Translations under genes and position numbers: made by a program
The notes under the pieces: generated by a model
Seen by the model: the letters and a program-made list of their open reading frames with translations, nothing else
Told to the model about the DNA's origin: nothing
The model's database searches: none
Shown here: positions 25,665 through 34,802 of the stretch, one piece after another
Layout of the letters: every line of letters starts with the position of its first letter
Numbering within the stretch: the stretch's first letter is position 1
Assembly: GCA_023664485.1 (NCBI GenBank)
Contig: JAMPFK010000002.1
Span: forward strand, 248,001-312,000
DNA length: 64,000 bases
Origin: Bacteroides fragilis
Lineage (GTDB): Bacteria; Bacillota; Clostridia; Lachnospirales; Lachnospiraceae
Direction of reading: 5' to 3'

Positions 25665-27170
25665 TTATTGAGCCGGTGCGGGAACCGGTTCAGACGATTC
25701 CGCGCCTGCCGGTGACGCGGCCTGTTCCGGCTCCGGTTCTGCAGGCACAGGCGCGATAACGCCCTGCGCATCCGCACGGTACGGTACGCCCTCTATCGTA
25801 AATTCCCGTTCGATGACCTGCGCGCCTGTTTCATCATAAAAATATTGTTTCCCATCCGGTTTTGCCACGATACCTACCTGCATCACACCGTTTTCGCCAA
25901 AATAATAATTCTTTCCTTCGATTGTAACATCGTTTGTCAGCATGTGGCCATCCTGCGTGGAAAAATAATATCTGCCGCTTTCATCCTCAAACCAGCCATG
26001 CAGCATGGCGCCTGTGTCCGGCGCATAATAAAATCTGCCGTTTTCCAGATTCACCCAGCCTGTCTGCCTTACGCCGTTACCGTCAAAATAAAAGTTCTGT
26101 CCTTCCACCTCGACCTGTCCTCTCGCAACATCGCCGTTCGCCGTCAGATAATAAGTCCCGCTCTCGTCGCCGAACCAGCCATGCTGCATGATTCCCGTGT
26201 CCGGCGCATAATAGAATCTGCCGTTTTCCAGATTCACCCAGCCTGTCTGCCTTACGCCGTTACCGTCAAAATAAAAGTTCTGTCCTTCCACTTCGGCCTG
26301 TCCTCTCGCGACGCTTCCGTCCGCCGTCAGATAATAGGTGCCGCTCTCATCGCTGAACCAGCAGTTTCTCTGTAAAAATCCGTTCTCGTTCAGATAATAC
26401 CGCGTTTCGTTATAATTTACCCAGCCGCGCTGCATTTTATAGCCCGCAAAAAACAGGGTCTGCCCATTCCTGTCAAGAAATCCGTCGGGAATGATCAAGG
26501 ACGAATAATCCTTGAACTGATAATTGATATCCACCCTCGTGCTGACTCCCGCCACATTGCCATGCGATGTGCTCTGCCAGAAAGCCGCGCCGTTATATTC
26601 CAGATTATCCGCATACTGCGCCACCCATTTGTCATACGCGACATTGCCGATCCTCTGATTGAACCAGTTCTTGCTGGAATATACAACCGGATAATAGCCG
26701 GCCGCGGAAACGGTCTGGCAGAATGTATTGATCAGCGCCTGAAGCTGCGCCTGGGACATCGATCTGTGGCAGGAATCCTCCACATCGTAAACGACAGGAT
26801 AATTGACCGTATAATTTTCCAGCCATCCGATCACCATATCCGCTTCGTTCTTTGCCTGTTCCTCCGTCATCGCGTAAGAATATATGTATACGCCCGTTTT
26901 GATGCCGGCCGCCTGCGCGCCGCGCATATTGGCGTCAAAATAAGGGTCCATTCCCGAATTGGTACTGCCCGCCTTAATGAACGCGAAGGAAATGCCCGAA
27001 GATGCCACATTGTTCCAGTTGATCGCGCCATTATGTTTGGAAACATCGATCCCCCTGGCGATCGCGCTGCCGGCATTCGCCGCATGCACCGATTCCGCCG
27101 GGGCCAGAAACATCAGCCCGGCAAGCAGGAATGCCGCCGTTCTCTTACAGATTTTCTCAATTTTCCGCAT
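25665..27170 (-). CDS. secreted GH25 lysozyme with cell-wall-binding repeats
   Basis: A 501-residue muramidase that cleaves the glycan backbone of peptidoglycan. A signal peptide (MRKIEKICKRTAAFLLAG ... VHAA) is followed by the GH25 domain (about residues 38-235) with catalytic acidic residues in ARGIDVSKHNGAINW and VVYDVEDSCHRS. The rest consists of aromatic-rich wall-binding repeats of the choline-binding/CW type. Two units of 61 residues (183 bases) are almost identical. The end is Pro/Ala/Glu-rich (PAEPEPEQAASPAG). It is divergent from the DUF1292 gene and has its own promoter at 27199-27227. Confidence 0.93.
   Translation of the reverse strand: MRKIEKICKRTAAFLLAGLMFLAPAESVHAANAGSAIARGIDVSKHNGAINWNNVASSGISFAFIKAGSTNSGMDPYFDANMRGAQAAGIKTGVYIYSYAMTEEQAKNEADMVIGWLENYTVNYPVVYDVEDSCHRSMSQAQLQALINTFCQTVSAAGYYPVVYSSKNWFNQRIGNVAYDKWVAQYADNLEYNGAAFWQSTSHGNVAGVSTRVDINYQFKDYSSLIIPDGFLDRNGQTLFFAGYKMQRGWVNYNETRYYLNENGFLQRNCWFSDESGTYYLTADGSVARGQAEVEGQNFYFDGNGVRQTGWVNLENGRFYYAPDTGIMQHGWFGDESGTYYLTANGDVARGQVEVEGQNFYFDGNGVRQTGWVNLENGRFYYAPDTGAMLHGWFEDESGRYYFSTQDGHMLTNDVTIEGKNYYFGENGVMQVGIVAKPDGKQYFYDETGAQVIEREFTIEGVPYRADAQGVIAPVPAEPEPEQAASPAGAESSEPVPAPAQ
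26000..26370. repeat. 183-bp tandem repeats in the lysozyme gene
   Basis: Two nearly identical 183-base units encode FxDESGTYYLTAxGxVARGQ and the following wall-binding residues. The same block of about 70 bases begins at 26036 and again at 26219, exactly 183 bases apart. A third, diverged unit follows (EDESGRYYFSTQDG). Such arrays expand and contract by recombination. Confidence 0.85.
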
Positions 27171-27198
27171 TTTTTCTCTCCTGTATCCTTTTTCTTAT

Positions 27199-27227
27199 AT
27201 ATTACAAAATAATTGCATTCTTTACAA
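27199..27227 (-). promoter_or_regulatory. promoter of the GH25 gene
   Basis: Minus-strand TTGTAA (27227-27222), 17-base spacer, TAATAT (27204-27199), some 30 bases before the lysozyme ATG. Plausible but not a perfect match. Confidence 0.5.
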
Positions 27228-27270
27228 AGATATCACATTTTTGACATTTTGTATAGGACTAAAATTTTCA

Positions 27271-27299
27271 TTGCACTTTCTGTCCATGTTCTGTAAAAT
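27271..27299 (+). promoter_or_regulatory. promoter of the DUF1292 gene
   Basis: Plus-strand TTGCAC (27271-27276), 17-base spacer, TAAAAT (27294-27299), about 35 bases before the start codon. It is divergent from the lysozyme promoter in the same 161-base gap. Confidence 0.6.
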
Positions 27300-27334
27300 A
27301 GAAGCTGTAAAACAGAAAGAAACGGGAGATCATG

Positions 27335-27697
27335 ATGAAAAAAGAAGATTTGAATGCGCCGAAAACAGAATCATTGGATGCGGCGGAGGAGGAAATGACT
27401 GTGGAACTCGATCTGGATGACGGCAGACACGTTACCTGTTCTGTCGTTACGATTCTTACGGTAACGGATCAGGACTATATCGTTTTGCTTCCCCTGGACG
27501 AAAAGGGGCAGAATGAGGACGGCGAGGTCTGGTTCTACCGCTACTTTGAAAACGAGGAGAATCCGAACGAAGAGCCGGTGTTAAAATATATCGAGGACGA
27601 TGATGAGTATGAAGCCGTCGGGGAGGCGTTCGACGAATATCTGGATTCGGTGGAATTTGACGAAATGGTCGATGATACGGAAAAAGAACCGCAGTAA
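27335..27697 (+). CDS. DUF1292 domain-containing protein
   Basis: A 120-residue, very acidic protein. DUF1292 (YrzB-like) proteins share a small beta-rich core; here it is VTILTVTDQDYIVLLPLDEKG followed by VWFYRYFENEENPNEEPVL and a long acidic tail (EYEAVGEAFDEYLDSVEFDEM). The function is unknown. GGGAG lies six bases before the ATG at 27335; an ATG three bases upstream is also possible. A bidirectional terminator separates it from the convergent helicase gene. Confidence 0.85.
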   Translation: MKKEDLNAPKTESLDAAEEEMTVELDLDDGRHVTCSVVTILTVTDQDYIVLLPLDEKGQNEDGEVWFYRYFENEENPNEEPVLKYIEDDDEYEAVGEAFDEYLDSVEFDEMVDDTEKEPQ

Positions 27698-27708
27698 CGG
27701 TTCTTTTT
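27681..27708. terminator. bidirectional terminator between DUF1292 and helicase genes
   Basis: An 11-bp perfect inverted repeat with a six-base loop: AAAAAGAACCG at 27681-27691 and CGGTTCTTTTT at 27698-27708. The A and T tracts on both sides let it terminate transcription from both convergent genes. The left arm lies inside the end of the DUF1292 gene. Confidence 0.85.
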
Positions 27709-29622
27709 CTATTTTACCGGCAGGATCGGATCGAGAAACCGCGATGGCCTGTCCTTTCCGTTCTCCTGTTCGCAGTAAAAAAGATAGAGCGTCTTTTTGG
27801 CCCTTGTCATTGCCACATAGAACATGCGGCGCTCCTCTTCTATCTCGTCCGGAGCAACGGCCTGTCTTGACGGAAGTTTCCCTTCGTTGACATCCGGGAG
27901 ATAAACTGTCGAAAATTCGAGTCCCTTTGCAGCGTGCATCGTCATCAGCCGGATGCCCGGCCGCGGTCTGTCATAGACGCTGTTTTCAATTTCTTCCTGC
28001 TTTTCCTGGGCCAGCGCCCGGCATTGACTGATATAGTCATCCATTTCTGTAAAACCGGCGAACCGCTTTATCTCTTTCTGGAAATCATCCGCAATCTGCA
28101 GCAGCTTCCGGCTCTCTTCGACAGAATAGGTCTCTTTCAGATAATCATCGTAACCGATGACCTGCCTGATATAACGGACGGCGAGGTAAGGCCGCATCCT
28201 GCCAAGCTGTTCCAGGTCATGGAACAGTTCGCGGGCGACCTGCTGCATCCGGATATCGTTCTGATAATAGGCGAGCAGCTCCTTCAGAAAAATCTCGCCG
28301 CCCCTCGCGCAGTCTTTTCGCAGATAGCGAAGCGGCCTGTTCATGAACAGATGAAAAATCTCCCGCTTCCGGTTTCCGTTCGCAAATTCCAGATAGGCGA
28401 GCAGGTCTTTGACGACGAAATGGTCGTAGCGGCTTTTCAGCGTTTCTTTCATCACGAAAGGAATCTCCTGTAATAACAGCTTTTCCGCGAGAATGCCGCA
28501 TTCATAGTTCGTGCGGTAAATGACCGCCGTTTCGGACAGGGCATCCGGCCTCGTCCGGACCGTTTCCTGCAGCATACGAAGCAGTTCTTCATATTCTTTC
28601 TCCTGGCCTGGAAAAGAGCGCATAACGACGCCCTCTCCCTTCTCATGCTCTGCCCGGATGCTTTTGGGAAAACGGTTTCCGTTGGCGGCAATGACCTGCA
28701 GGGATTTCTCGACGATCTGCGCATGACAGCGGTAATTGACATCTAACAATACCTGTTCGGCCGCCGGATAATCCGCTAAAAACTGCCGCATGATATCCGG
28801 TCTCGCGCCCCGGAAGCCGTAAATGGACTGATCGTCGTCTCCCACGATAAAGAGATTGTTTTCCGGCTGGGCCAGCATTCGGACGACCTGGTATTGCAGC
28901 GGATTGATATCCTGAAATTCATCGACCAGAATATGAGAATACCGCCCCTGCCATTCTTTCAGGACATTCGGGTTTTCCCGGAACAATTTCAGGCATAAAA
29001 GCCCCATATCATCGAAATCCATTTTATGGAATTCCACCAGATACCCGTTATAATCTTCATAAATCTCTTTCAGCTCTTCCTTTGCAAATAATCCTTCCGG
29101 CAGGCCGTCGAACCGCCCGCCGTTATTTTTTACCTGTCCGATCAGGCGGAGCGCGCCGTTTATCTTCTCATTTTCAGCAAGCAGCGGCGTCATAGGCAGC
29201 TGTAAGATCTGGGCCAGAAGGCCTCTTTTCTGTGTTTCCGTAATCAGGGTGAACTGACGATATTGTCTGGTCTGCTTCAGGATAGAATAAAAGACTGCGT
29301 GAAATGTGCCAAAGGCGACGAAGGAATTTTTTCCCTTTACAAGCTTATGGAACCGCCGCTGCATTTCGTCCGCCGCCGCTTTCGTAAAGGTGATCACCAG
29401 AATACGGGAAGGCTCTACGCCGCATTCCTGGATCAAATAGCGGATGCGCTGCGTAATTGTAAACGTCTTACCGCTGCCGGGCCCGGCAAGCACCTGCATG
29501 GGCCCGGCAGTGTAGGTGACCGCTCTCTGCTGGCTGGGACTGGTCGTAAATCCTTTCGCTTTTTGCTGTCTGGAGCCGGCTGTAACTTTTTGTTGTCTGG
29601 AACTTATCGTAAATTCAGGCAT
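27709..29622 (-). CDS. UvrD/PcrA-like ATP-dependent DNA helicase
   Basis: A superfamily 1A helicase of about 637 residues, somewhat shorter than PcrA. Motifs in order: Q motif SPSQQRAVTYTAGPMQV, Walker A LAGPGSGKTFTIT, ILVDEFQDINPLQYQVV, GDDDQSIYGFRGARPDI, LDVNYRCHAQIV, MTMHAAKGLEFSTVYL and RRMFYVAMTRAKKTL. The start at 29622 overlaps the gltX stop by eight bases; a TTG at 29676 would give a longer tail. The amino end contains two SRQQK repeats before the Q motif. It probably acts in DNA repair or replication-fork processing. Confidence 0.9.
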   Translation of the reverse strand: MPEFTISSRQQKVTAGSRQQKAKGFTTSPSQQRAVTYTAGPMQVLAGPGSGKTFTITQRIRYLIQECGVEPSRILVITFTKAAADEMQRRFHKLVKGKNSFVAFGTFHAVFYSILKQTRQYRQFTLITETQKRGLLAQILQLPMTPLLAENEKINGALRLIGQVKNNGGRFDGLPEGLFAKEELKEIYEDYNGYLVEFHKMDFDDMGLLCLKLFRENPNVLKEWQGRYSHILVDEFQDINPLQYQVVRMLAQPENNLFIVGDDDQSIYGFRGARPDIMRQFLADYPAAEQVLLDVNYRCHAQIVEKSLQVIAANGNRFPKSIRAEHEKGEGVVMRSFPGQEKEYEELLRMLQETVRTRPDALSETAVIYRTNYECGILAEKLLLQEIPFVMKETLKSRYDHFVVKDLLAYLEFANGNRKREIFHLFMNRPLRYLRKDCARGGEIFLKELLAYYQNDIRMQQVARELFHDLEQLGRMRPYLAVRYIRQVIGYDDYLKETYSVEESRKLLQIADDFQKEIKRFAGFTEMDDYISQCRALAQEKQEEIENSVYDRPRPGIRLMTMHAAKGLEFSTVYLPDVNEGKLPSRQAVAPDEIEEERRMFYVAMTRAKKTLYLFYCEQENGKDRPSRFLDPILPVK

Positions 29623-31069
29623 TCTGTAACTTTTCGATTCCCTTTCTGATTCTTCGGAGAGACTCTTCTTTTCCAAGAATCTCCATGATTTCCGTTGCGC
29701 CCGCGGGCGTCATCTGTTTTCCCGACACCGCGGTCCTGACCGGCCACATGACATAGCCGTTCTTGCATTCCTTCTTCGCGACATAATCGGTCAGCGTCTG
29801 ATACAGGGCGTCGTTGCCGTAATCTTCCTGTGCCTCCAGAAGTGGAAGCAGTTCCTGCAGCACCTCCAGAGAAGACGCCTCGCTCGTTTTCATTTTTTTA
29901 TGGGCATACATCTGCGTATCGTATTCCGGAAGCTTTTCGAAAAAATCTACCATTTCCCTGATATCCGGAAAAATTTCAATCCTCGTCTTGACCATCGCCG
30001 CAATCTTGCGCAAATCAAGGTCTTTTGTCAGGACTTCCTTCAAACAGGGCTCCGCCATTTCATAGAACCGCTCGAAATCCATCGCCTTCATGTACTCCCC
30101 GTTCATCCATTTCAACTTGGTATAATCGAAGACCGCAGGCGATTTGGAAATATGGAGGTAGTTGAATTTTTCCACCAGCTCTTCCAGCGTGAAAATCTCC
30201 TCCGTTCCTTCCGGGCTCCAGCCGAGAAGAGCGACAAAATTAACGACTGCTTCCGACAAAAACCCCTGTTCGATCAGATCCTCATAGGAAGAATGGCCGC
30301 AGCGTTTCGATAATTTCTGATGCTCTTCATCCGTAATCAACGGACAATGTACATATTTCGGCACTTCCCAGCCGAACGCTTCATAGAGGCGGTTATATTT
30401 CGGAGAGGAGGAAAGATATTCGTTCCCCCGTACAACATGCGTGATACCCATCAAATGGTCGTCCACCACATTGGCAAAATTATAGGTCGGAAAACCGTCC
30501 GACTTGATCAGGATCATATCGTCCAGTTCCGCATTATCCACGGAAATATCCCCGTAAATATCATCGTGGAAGACCGTTTTCCCCTCCGTCGGGTTGTTCT
30601 GCCGGATGACATAGGGCTTTCCGGCTTTCAGATTCGCTTCGATCTCTTCTCTGGAAAGGTGCAGACAGTGCTTGTCATATACATTGATTTCTTTTCCGGC
30701 CACTTCTCTTGTCAGCGTGGCAAGCCTGTCCTTATCACAAAAGCAGTAATACGCTTCGCCTTTGTCAATCAGCTCTCTGGCGTATTTCAAATATAATCCC
30801 TGCGCCTGCCGTTCGCTCTGCACATAGGGGCCGGAGCCTCCGTCCTTATCGGGGCCCTCGTCATGGATAAGCCCTGTTTTTTCCAACGTGCGGTAAATAA
30901 TCTCTACGGCGCCTTCCACATAACGCTCCTGATCGGTATCCTCAATTCTCAAAATGAAATCGCCGCCTTCATGCTTTGCGATCAAATAGGCGTAAAGCGC
31001 CGTTCTCAAATTGCCGACGTGCATCCGTCCCGTAGGGCTCGGCGCATATCTCGTTCTTATTTTCTGCAT
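29615..31069 (-). CDS. gltX: glutamyl-tRNA synthetase
   Basis: A class I synthetase of 484 residues charging tRNA-Glu. The HIGH-equivalent is APSPTGRMHVGNLRTALY and the KMSKS-equivalent is HQKLSKRCGHSSYEDL; FILRIEDTDQERYVEGA is also diagnostic. In Firmicutes this enzyme often also charges tRNA-Gln for later amidation, which cannot be judged here. It is 57 bases downstream of the hydrogenase gene and overlaps the helicase gene. Confidence 0.96.
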   Translation of the reverse strand: MQKIRTRYAPSPTGRMHVGNLRTALYAYLIAKHEGGDFILRIEDTDQERYVEGAVEIIYRTLEKTGLIHDEGPDKDGGSGPYVQSERQAQGLYLKYARELIDKGEAYYCFCDKDRLATLTREVAGKEINVYDKHCLHLSREEIEANLKAGKPYVIRQNNPTEGKTVFHDDIYGDISVDNAELDDMILIKSDGFPTYNFANVVDDHLMGITHVVRGNEYLSSSPKYNRLYEAFGWEVPKYVHCPLITDEEHQKLSKRCGHSSYEDLIEQGFLSEAVVNFVALLGWSPEGTEEIFTLEELVEKFNYLHISKSPAVFDYTKLKWMNGEYMKAMDFERFYEMAEPCLKEVLTKDLDLRKIAAMVKTRIEIFPDIREMVDFFEKLPEYDTQMYAHKKMKTSEASSLEVLQELLPLLEAQEDYGNDALYQTLTDYVAKKECKNGYVMWPVRTAVSGKQMTPAGATEIMEILGKEESLRRIRKGIEKLQNA

Positions 31070-31126
31070 GATCCTGGTTGCTCCTTTTCACTCGTTTTTC
31101 AAACAAAACCGCGTTCGGTGATTCTG

Positions 31127-32626
31127 TCAGACGGACTTATTCGTCCCGGTCCCGGGAATTTTCTGTGCTGCCGCCGCTTTGAAACTGCCTACCGCTTTTG
31201 CCGCCTGCGGAATCGCAATATTCGTGCCGGCACCAGCAATACAGCCGCCCGGACAGGCCATTCCTTCGATTAAACAGCCGTTCTTCTTTCCGGCTTTGGC
31301 AAGCATCAGTATTTTCCTGCATTCGGAAAGGCTTTCCGCATGTTCGATATTAACTTCCACGTCGGGATAATACTCCCGGACACATTCCTCAATGGCGCTG
31401 GCAACACCGCCGGCAACACCGTACCCACGGCCCGCTCCTGTCGCCCCTTTTAATTCGTCGAGCGCCTGAATCTCTTTTAACAAAATGCCTTTGGCCTCGA
31501 ACATACCGGCAAGCTCTTCAAAGGTAATGACGAAATCCACATCGGACCGTATCGTCCGCCGGGAAGCCTCCAGCTTCTTGGAAGCGCAGGGGCCGATAAA
31601 AACGACCTTCGCGTCGGGATGCTCTTTCCTGATAACGCGTGCCGTTGCCACCATCGGCGTCAGGGCGTTCGATATTTTATCGATCGTTTCCGGGAAAAAT
31701 TTCCTGGCCAACACCGACCACGACGGACAGCAGGATGTTAAGCTGAACGGAAGGTTCCCCGTCGCGACCTCTTTTGCATAATGCTCCGCTTCTGCAAGAG
31801 CGCCCATATCCGCGCCGATGGCCGTTTCATAAACGTCGAAAAAGCCCAGCTCTTTTAATGCGGTCTTCAGCATATCCGGCGTCACATCCGGACCAAACTG
31901 TCCCACAAAAGCGGGCGCCACCTGCGCGATGATCTTCTGGCCGGATTGAATGGCACGGATCAGCTGAAAAATCTGCGATTTGTCTGCAATCGCTCCGAAA
32001 GGGCAGTTCACCATGCACTGGCCGCAGGAAACGCACAATTCATTATTGATGACGGCCCTTCCCTTTTCATCGTTCTTAATTGCATTGACGCCGCAGGCTC
32101 CGGCACAGGGCCTTACCTGATGGGATATCGCGTCGTAAGGGCAGATTGCCTTACATTTTCCGCATTTGATACATTTTTCCTGATCGATAACGGATTTCCC
32201 GTTTTTCATGGAAATCGCATTCCGCGGGCAGACCTCCCGGCACGGATGCGCCACGCAGCCCATACACTTATCCGTTACCTGATAACGGTTCTCCGGGCAG
32301 GCATTGCACGCCGACGGAATGACCTGCATGAGCGGCGGTTCATAATATTTCTCGGAAATATTGCTCTCTTCCAGCCCCTGTGTTAAATGAACAGGCTGAT
32401 TCTCCGGCCTGAGGGACAGTCCCATCGCCAACCGGAGCCTTTCGCGCGTAATCGCGCGCTCCCTGTATATGCTTTCATACTCCGACTCATCATAATCCAC
32501 AATTTTATAAGGCAGAGCTTCCATATCGTCTTTTAAATTTTCAGAAGTATACGCCAGATTGGCCACTTCCTTAAAAATCCGGCGTCTGTTCCTACGAACC
32601 TGGGTATCAATTCCTCTCATACGCAT
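31127..32626 (-). CDS. monomeric [FeFe] hydrogenase with extra Fe-S domains
   Basis: A 499-residue (from the ATG at 32626) cytoplasmic iron hydrogenase that would evolve or take up hydrogen with ferredoxin-type partners. The amino half has several cysteine clusters (CNACPENRYQVTDKC, CIKCGKCKAICP, CVSCGQCMVNCP). The H-cluster domain shows TSCCPSW (motif 1), GPCASKKLE (motif 2, lacking the Met of the usual MPC form) and EGMACPGGCIAGAG (motif 3). These variants fit a group B-like enzyme rather than the classical bifurcating HydA. GAGG lies nearer the ideal distance for the ATG at 32620. It is upstream of gltX, with no maturation genes in the window. Confidence 0.9.
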   Translation of the reverse strand: MRMRGIDTQVRRNRRRIFKEVANLAYTSENLKDDMEALPYKIVDYDESEYESIYRERAITRERLRLAMGLSLRPENQPVHLTQGLEESNISEKYYEPPLMQVIPSACNACPENRYQVTDKCMGCVAHPCREVCPRNAISMKNGKSVIDQEKCIKCGKCKAICPYDAISHQVRPCAGACGVNAIKNDEKGRAVINNELCVSCGQCMVNCPFGAIADKSQIFQLIRAIQSGQKIIAQVAPAFVGQFGPDVTPDMLKTALKELGFFDVYETAIGADMGALAEAEHYAKEVATGNLPFSLTSCCPSWSVLARKFFPETIDKISNALTPMVATARVIRKEHPDAKVVFIGPCASKKLEASRRTIRSDVDFVITFEELAGMFEAKGILLKEIQALDELKGATGAGRGYGVAGGVASAIEECVREYYPDVEVNIEHAESLSECRKILMLAKAGKKNGCLIEGMACPGGCIAGAGTNIAIPQAAKAVGSFKAAAAQKIPGTGTNKSV

Positions 32627-32684
32627 GACCTCACTTGTATCTCTATTTTTGCACAAACCGATGCGGAAGTCAACAACCCGGTAA

Positions 32685-34802
32685 TTATGCTTTTCTCCGC
32701 CGGAACCAGATGATAAATCCCGCGGCGAGCAGGCATATGGGCAGAACGGCGACTGACAGCAGACCGGTGATGGCGGCCGTTCTTGTCGAGAATGTCAGCA
32801 CAGGGGAATAGAGCTTCATCGGAATGAGAATCGTTCCTTCCTCTTCCACGAGCGCGCCCATGATATCGCCGAAAACCCTGACATTGCTGCCGGGCACAAT
32901 ACTGTCGGCATCTTCCGTAAAGAAAAATTCCACGGCCACGATGACGCCGTTCGATATTTCGTTATTTCCCACCGTTTTTTCCGCCCGCAGCGCGATGACG
33001 AAGGGACCTTCCGTATCGTTTTCCGTTCTGCCGAATTCCGTCACGATTTCCAGCTCTTCCTGCTGATACGCCTTACTATATGATGTCCCGCTTGTCTCAA
33101 GCAGGGGCACATAGACAATATCCTCTGCAGTATCATCATAGAGAAGCCCCTGTGCATAAGGGGTAAAAACGACGGCGCCGGCAACGCTCTGCGTCATTTC
33201 ATCGTCTAGGATGCGCGGAAATATCAGATAGGGAATCTGTCCGTAATAGGCATCCGCATTTTCCTCCAGAACAATGCCCTCCGTAACGGATATGCCGTAA
33301 TAATCCAGAATCCGTTCAAAATTCGGAAGCTCCGTATCCGTCCACGCCGGAATGATAATGGCGTTCCCGCCTCTTTCCAGATAGGCAGTGATCTTATCCA
33401 CATCGTCTTCCGAATAATCGTTTAGCGGCGCGTTCAAAATGACGGCCTGTGCATCCTCCGGCACTTCTTCCACCGATAACAGCAAAAGCGGCTCGCATTC
33501 GATATTCTTTTTCTGAACAGCCTGCTGGAACTGCCCTTCCAGCTCCAGTTCGTTATGTCCGCCGACAGCATATACTTTCGGCATCGTATCCGTTGTGACA
33601 TATTCCAAAGCGGAAACGATCTGTCCCTCTCCGTCATAACCGGTAATCTGATATTCATAATAAGAATTATAACTGTATCCATACATATTGTAATAATCAA
33701 CAACCCTGCTGCGGGCCGGCCCAACGACGATCAGACTGTTGGCATCCGGCTCCGTTTCCGCATAATTGGAATAAAACTGCGGATTGACGAGCGGGTCCAC
33801 ATAAGTCACCGTAAGATGCTCCGATAACGCTTCCAGCTTCCGAAGCGTCTTATCCAGATTTTCATCCTTATATTCCCCGCCCGCCATCACATAGATGCGG
33901 ATATCTTCTGTCAATCCCGATACGAACGCTTTCGTTTCCTCCGTCAGCGTATACATTTTATTAGAAGTAACATCCAACGAACGCATATTTTCCGGCATTT
34001 TATCCGCCAAAATATTGACCATAACGGTCAACACCGCCGTTGCCAATATCAATCCGGCATTGAAAGCGCCGGTCTTTAAGCCTCCGCCCGATGCGCTGTA
34101 TCTTCTTTTCTGAACGGATTCCGCCGCACAGAATAAGAAAAACAACGCCATGGAGACATAGTATACGGCCGACGGTATATACAGACTGCCCCCCGTCATC
34201 GCATCGAACCGTCCCGCCATATCGAAAAAGCTTAAAATCCGGGTTAAAAAATTGCCCGTCTGAGAAATCATACTGCAGATTCCTGACATCAGATAACCGA
34301 GGAACAGTACGGCAAAGGTAAGAACCGCCGCAATCACGGGACTCTCCGTTAAAGAAGAGAAAAATAGCCCGGCCGCCAGCGCAAACGCTCCGTACAGAAA
34401 AAATCCAAGCAGGGCCGTATAAGAGACGCCCATCCGGAATTCCCCGAAAAAAGACAGGATAAGCGGCGTTATCCCGACGACGGCGGCCGGAATCGCATAA
34501 ACTGTCAGCAGCGCCAGATATTTTCCGAGAATGATTTTGATAACAGAAACCGGCGCGGTCAGAATCAACTGGTCGGTTTTCTGCTTCCGTTCCTCTGCAA
34601 GGCTCCGCATCGACAGAATCGGAATCGCAAACTGGAGCGGAAGAATATTTCCCTGCAGCACATAAACAATGCTCGGTTCGCCATAAAGCATGACAAAATA
34701 AGTAAAATAAATCCCCATCATCAGAAACATCGCCGCAAGATAGAGCCAGCCGATAAAAGAGTGAAAAAAAGCTTTGACTTCCCGCTTATAAATTGCCGCC
34801 AT
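32685..34802 (-). CDS. ABC transporter permease fused to a Gldg domain
   Basis: A 705-residue membrane protein. The first ~245 residues are an ABC-2-type permease (REVKAFFHSFIGWLYLAAMF, then further helices), and the remaining part is a large extracytoplasmic GldG-like domain (IRIYVMAGGEYKDENLDKTL, PKVYAVGGHNELELEGQF, YLERGGNAIIIPAW) ending in a transmembrane helix and RRRKA. In Bacteroidetes GldF and GldG are separate; here they are fused. It overlaps the ATPase gene by 17 bases. The exported substrate is not known. Confidence 0.85.
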   Translation of the reverse strand: MAAIYKREVKAFFHSFIGWLYLAAMFLMMGIYFTYFVMLYGEPSIVYVLQGNILPLQFAIPILSMRSLAEERKQKTDQLILTAPVSVIKIILGKYLALLTVYAIPAAVVGITPLILSFFGEFRMGVSYTALLGFFLYGAFALAAGLFFSSLTESPVIAAVLTFAVLFLGYLMSGICSMISQTGNFLTRILSFFDMAGRFDAMTGGSLYIPSAVYYVSMALFFLFCAAESVQKRRYSASGGGLKTGAFNAGLILATAVLTVMVNILADKMPENMRSLDVTSNKMYTLTEETKAFVSGLTEDIRIYVMAGGEYKDENLDKTLRKLEALSEHLTVTYVDPLVNPQFYSNYAETEPDANSLIVVGPARSRVVDYYNMYGYSYNSYYEYQITGYDGEGQIVSALEYVTTDTMPKVYAVGGHNELELEGQFQQAVQKKNIECEPLLLLSVEEVPEDAQAVILNAPLNDYSEDDVDKITAYLERGGNAIIIPAWTDTELPNFERILDYYGISVTEGIVLEENADAYYGQIPYLIFPRILDDEMTQSVAGAVVFTPYAQGLLYDDTAEDIVYVPLLETSGTSYSKAYQQEELEIVTEFGRTENDTEGPFVIALRAEKTVGNNEISNGVIVAVEFFFTEDADSIVPGSNVRVFGDIMGALVEEEGTILIPMKLYSPVLTFSTRTAAITGLLSVAVLPICLLAAGFIIWFRRRKA

